In this document: positions 5,199 to 6,103 of the stretch, piece by piece
How positions within the stretch are numbered: the first letter of the stretch is position 1
How the letters are laid out: the number at the start of each line of letters is the position of its first letter
NCBI GenBank assembly: GCA_002308115.1
Contig: DBVJ01000102.1
Location: 8,055-14,157, forward strand
Origin: Lachnospiraceae bacterium UBA1267
GTDB lineage: Bacteria; Bacillota; Clostridia; Lachnospirales; Lachnospiraceae
Length of the DNA stretch: 6,103 nt
Direction of reading: 5' to 3'
Translations under genes and position numbers: made by a program
Notes under the pieces: model-generated
The model's input: only the letters and a program-made list of their open reading frames with translations
Databases searched by the model: none
Told to the model about the DNA's origin: nothing

Positions 5199-6103
5199 AT
5201 GGCTCTGAAAGTCAAGGAGAATGTGAAGTACGCAGTCGCGTGCCCCACCAGCATGGGTGTGCGCATCACGCCTGAGAACCGCATGGCGGTCCAGAACAGC
5301 CATATGTTCTACATGCAGGCGACCAGCGCCGAGACGAATGTTCTCAATGTTTCTTCGTCTCTCGGCAAGCGCTGCCTGGCACTGACACGCTTCGTCGAAG
5401 GCAGCCCCATTGCAAAGTTCATCCAGCAGGAGCTCGCAGCCCGCAACATCGCCTGGGAAGGCGCCACGGTTCCGCAGGGAGGCCCCTGGGGTTATCGTCA
5501 TCAGTTCAACATCGCGGACTCCGGATTCGGCCTTCGCGCGCCGCGCGTCTGGAATGACCGCGCAGGCGAAGTCGGCAGGACACTCAGCATTTCCGATTTT
5601 GATATTCCCCGCATCTTCGGCGAAGAGGGCGTCGGCATCCTTCATCTCAGCGGCCTGATCGCTGCGATGAGCCCTGAGACCACCGAGACCTGCCTGGAAC
5701 TGGCACGCGCCGCGAAGAAATACGGCACGCTGGTCTCCTTCGACCTGAACTACCGTGCAACCTTCTGGAAGGGCCGTGAGGAAGAGCTTTCGAAGGCCTT
5801 CTCCGAGATCGCTTCCGTCGCGGACATCCTGGTCGGCAACGAAGAAGACTTCCAGCTTTGCCTGGGCTTCAAGGGTCCGGAAGCCGGCGGCAAGGACCTC
5901 GGCTCCAAGATCGAGAACTTCAAGGGCATGATCCGTGAAGTGAAAGCCAAGTATTCCAATGCGCAGGTGTTCGCCACCACGCTTCGCCAGGTCATTTCCG
6001 CCAACGAGCACCTCTGGGGCGCCATCATGCTGGCGAGCGACGAATGGTTCGTCGAAGAGCCGAGACCGATCCAGGTCATGGACCGTATCGGCGGCGGCGA
6101 CGG
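5199..6103 (+). CDS. PfkB-family carbohydrate kinase, 2-dehydro-3-deoxygluconokinase-like (3' truncated)
   Basis: The frame is open from ATG 5199 to the window edge: 301 complete codons, with the gene continuing to the right. It is a cytoplasmic ribokinase-fold sugar kinase, ATP to sugar hydroxyl. Landmarks: AETNVLNVSSSLG (44-56) in the place of the usual GG-x-x-x-N-x-A substrate-binding segment; GGPWGYRHQFNIADSGFG (94-111); LHLSGLIAAMSP (148-159); FDLNYRATFWKG (181-192), a pattern frequent in 2-keto-3-deoxygluconate kinases; ADILVGNEEDF (208-218), the PfkB N-x-x-E element; VFATTLRQ (257-264); and DRIGGGD (295-301), equivalent to the second PfkB signature DTxGAGD, whose last Asp is the catalytic base and the final full codon here. 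KDG kinase supplies the 6-phosphate for Eda aldolase in uronate breakdown, which would suit a pathway operon to the right. Substrate assignment is by resemblance; other PfkB sugars remain possible. The minus-strand frame opposite is a codon-bias shadow. Confidence 0.9.
   Translation, partial: MALKVKENVKYAVACPTSMGVRITPENRMAVQNSHMFYMQATSAETNVLNVSSSLGKRCLALTRFVEGSPIAKFIQQELAARNIAWEGATVPQGGPWGYRHQFNIADSGFGLRAPRVWNDRAGEVGRTLSISDFDIPRIFGEEGVGILHLSGLIAAMSPETTETCLELARAAKKYGTLVSFDLNYRATFWKGREEELSKAFSEIASVADILVGNEEDFQLCLGFKGPEAGGKDLGSKIENFKGMIREVKAKYSNAQVFATTLRQVISANEHLWGAIMLASDEWFVEEPRPIQVMDRIGGGD

Noticed and set aside
5115..6011. Minus-strand 298-residue open frame opposite the sugar kinase
   Set aside because: The + strand carries an intact PfkB kinase with a strong promoter and AAGGAGG site; the minus frame is an artefact of GC-rich third positions.

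Overview
The window looks like the chromosome of a moderately GC-rich Firmicute, probably a clostridial lineage such as Lachnospiraceae. This is an inference from strong AAGGAGG-type ribosome binding sites, sigma-A-like promoters of the TTGACT/TATAAT type, and the character of the proteins. No phage, plasmid, IS or CRISPR genes are visible.

Layout, left to right. (1) The 3' end of a small P-loop kinase gene runs into the window on the + strand (1-483). (2) A non-coding stretch follows (484-903). It is mostly a five-unit tandem array, period 74-75 bp, in which every unit carries an imperfect inverted repeat GTCCAA ... TTGGAC at exactly the same internal spacing. This is the most unusual object in the window. 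(3) A membrane-anchored, predicted extracytoplasmic beta-propeller-like protein of unknown function lies on the + strand (904-1938). Its 3' end overlaps the 3' end of the next, convergent gene by 65 bp. (4) A minus-strand block reads right to left: an uncharacterised AlkZ-related-type protein (4919-4230), a GNAT acetyltransferase (4225-3716), a probable terminator, a new promoter, an ornithine cyclodeaminase/mu-crystallin family enzyme (3570-2587) and a GntR/FCD regulator (2587-1874). (5) A divergent intergenic region (4920-5198) holds one promoter for each direction, three ATTGCAA direct repeats and a leader inverted repeat. (6) A PfkB-family sugar kinase resembling 2-dehydro-3-deoxygluconokinases is on the + strand (5199 to the window edge) and is cut just after its catalytic Asp codon.

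How the genes work together. The cyclodeaminase-family enzyme and the GntR regulator share a TAATG stop/start junction and a dedicated promoter, so they look like a self-contained, probably autoregulated amino-acid-related module. The AlkZ-related and GNAT genes form a second two-gene operon, 4 nt apart, with their own promoter and probable terminator. The sugar kinase probably begins a uronate or hexonate catabolism operon that continues to the right; its promoter region carries the best candidate operator repeats. The left-hand kinase and the propeller protein have no evident functional link to the rest.
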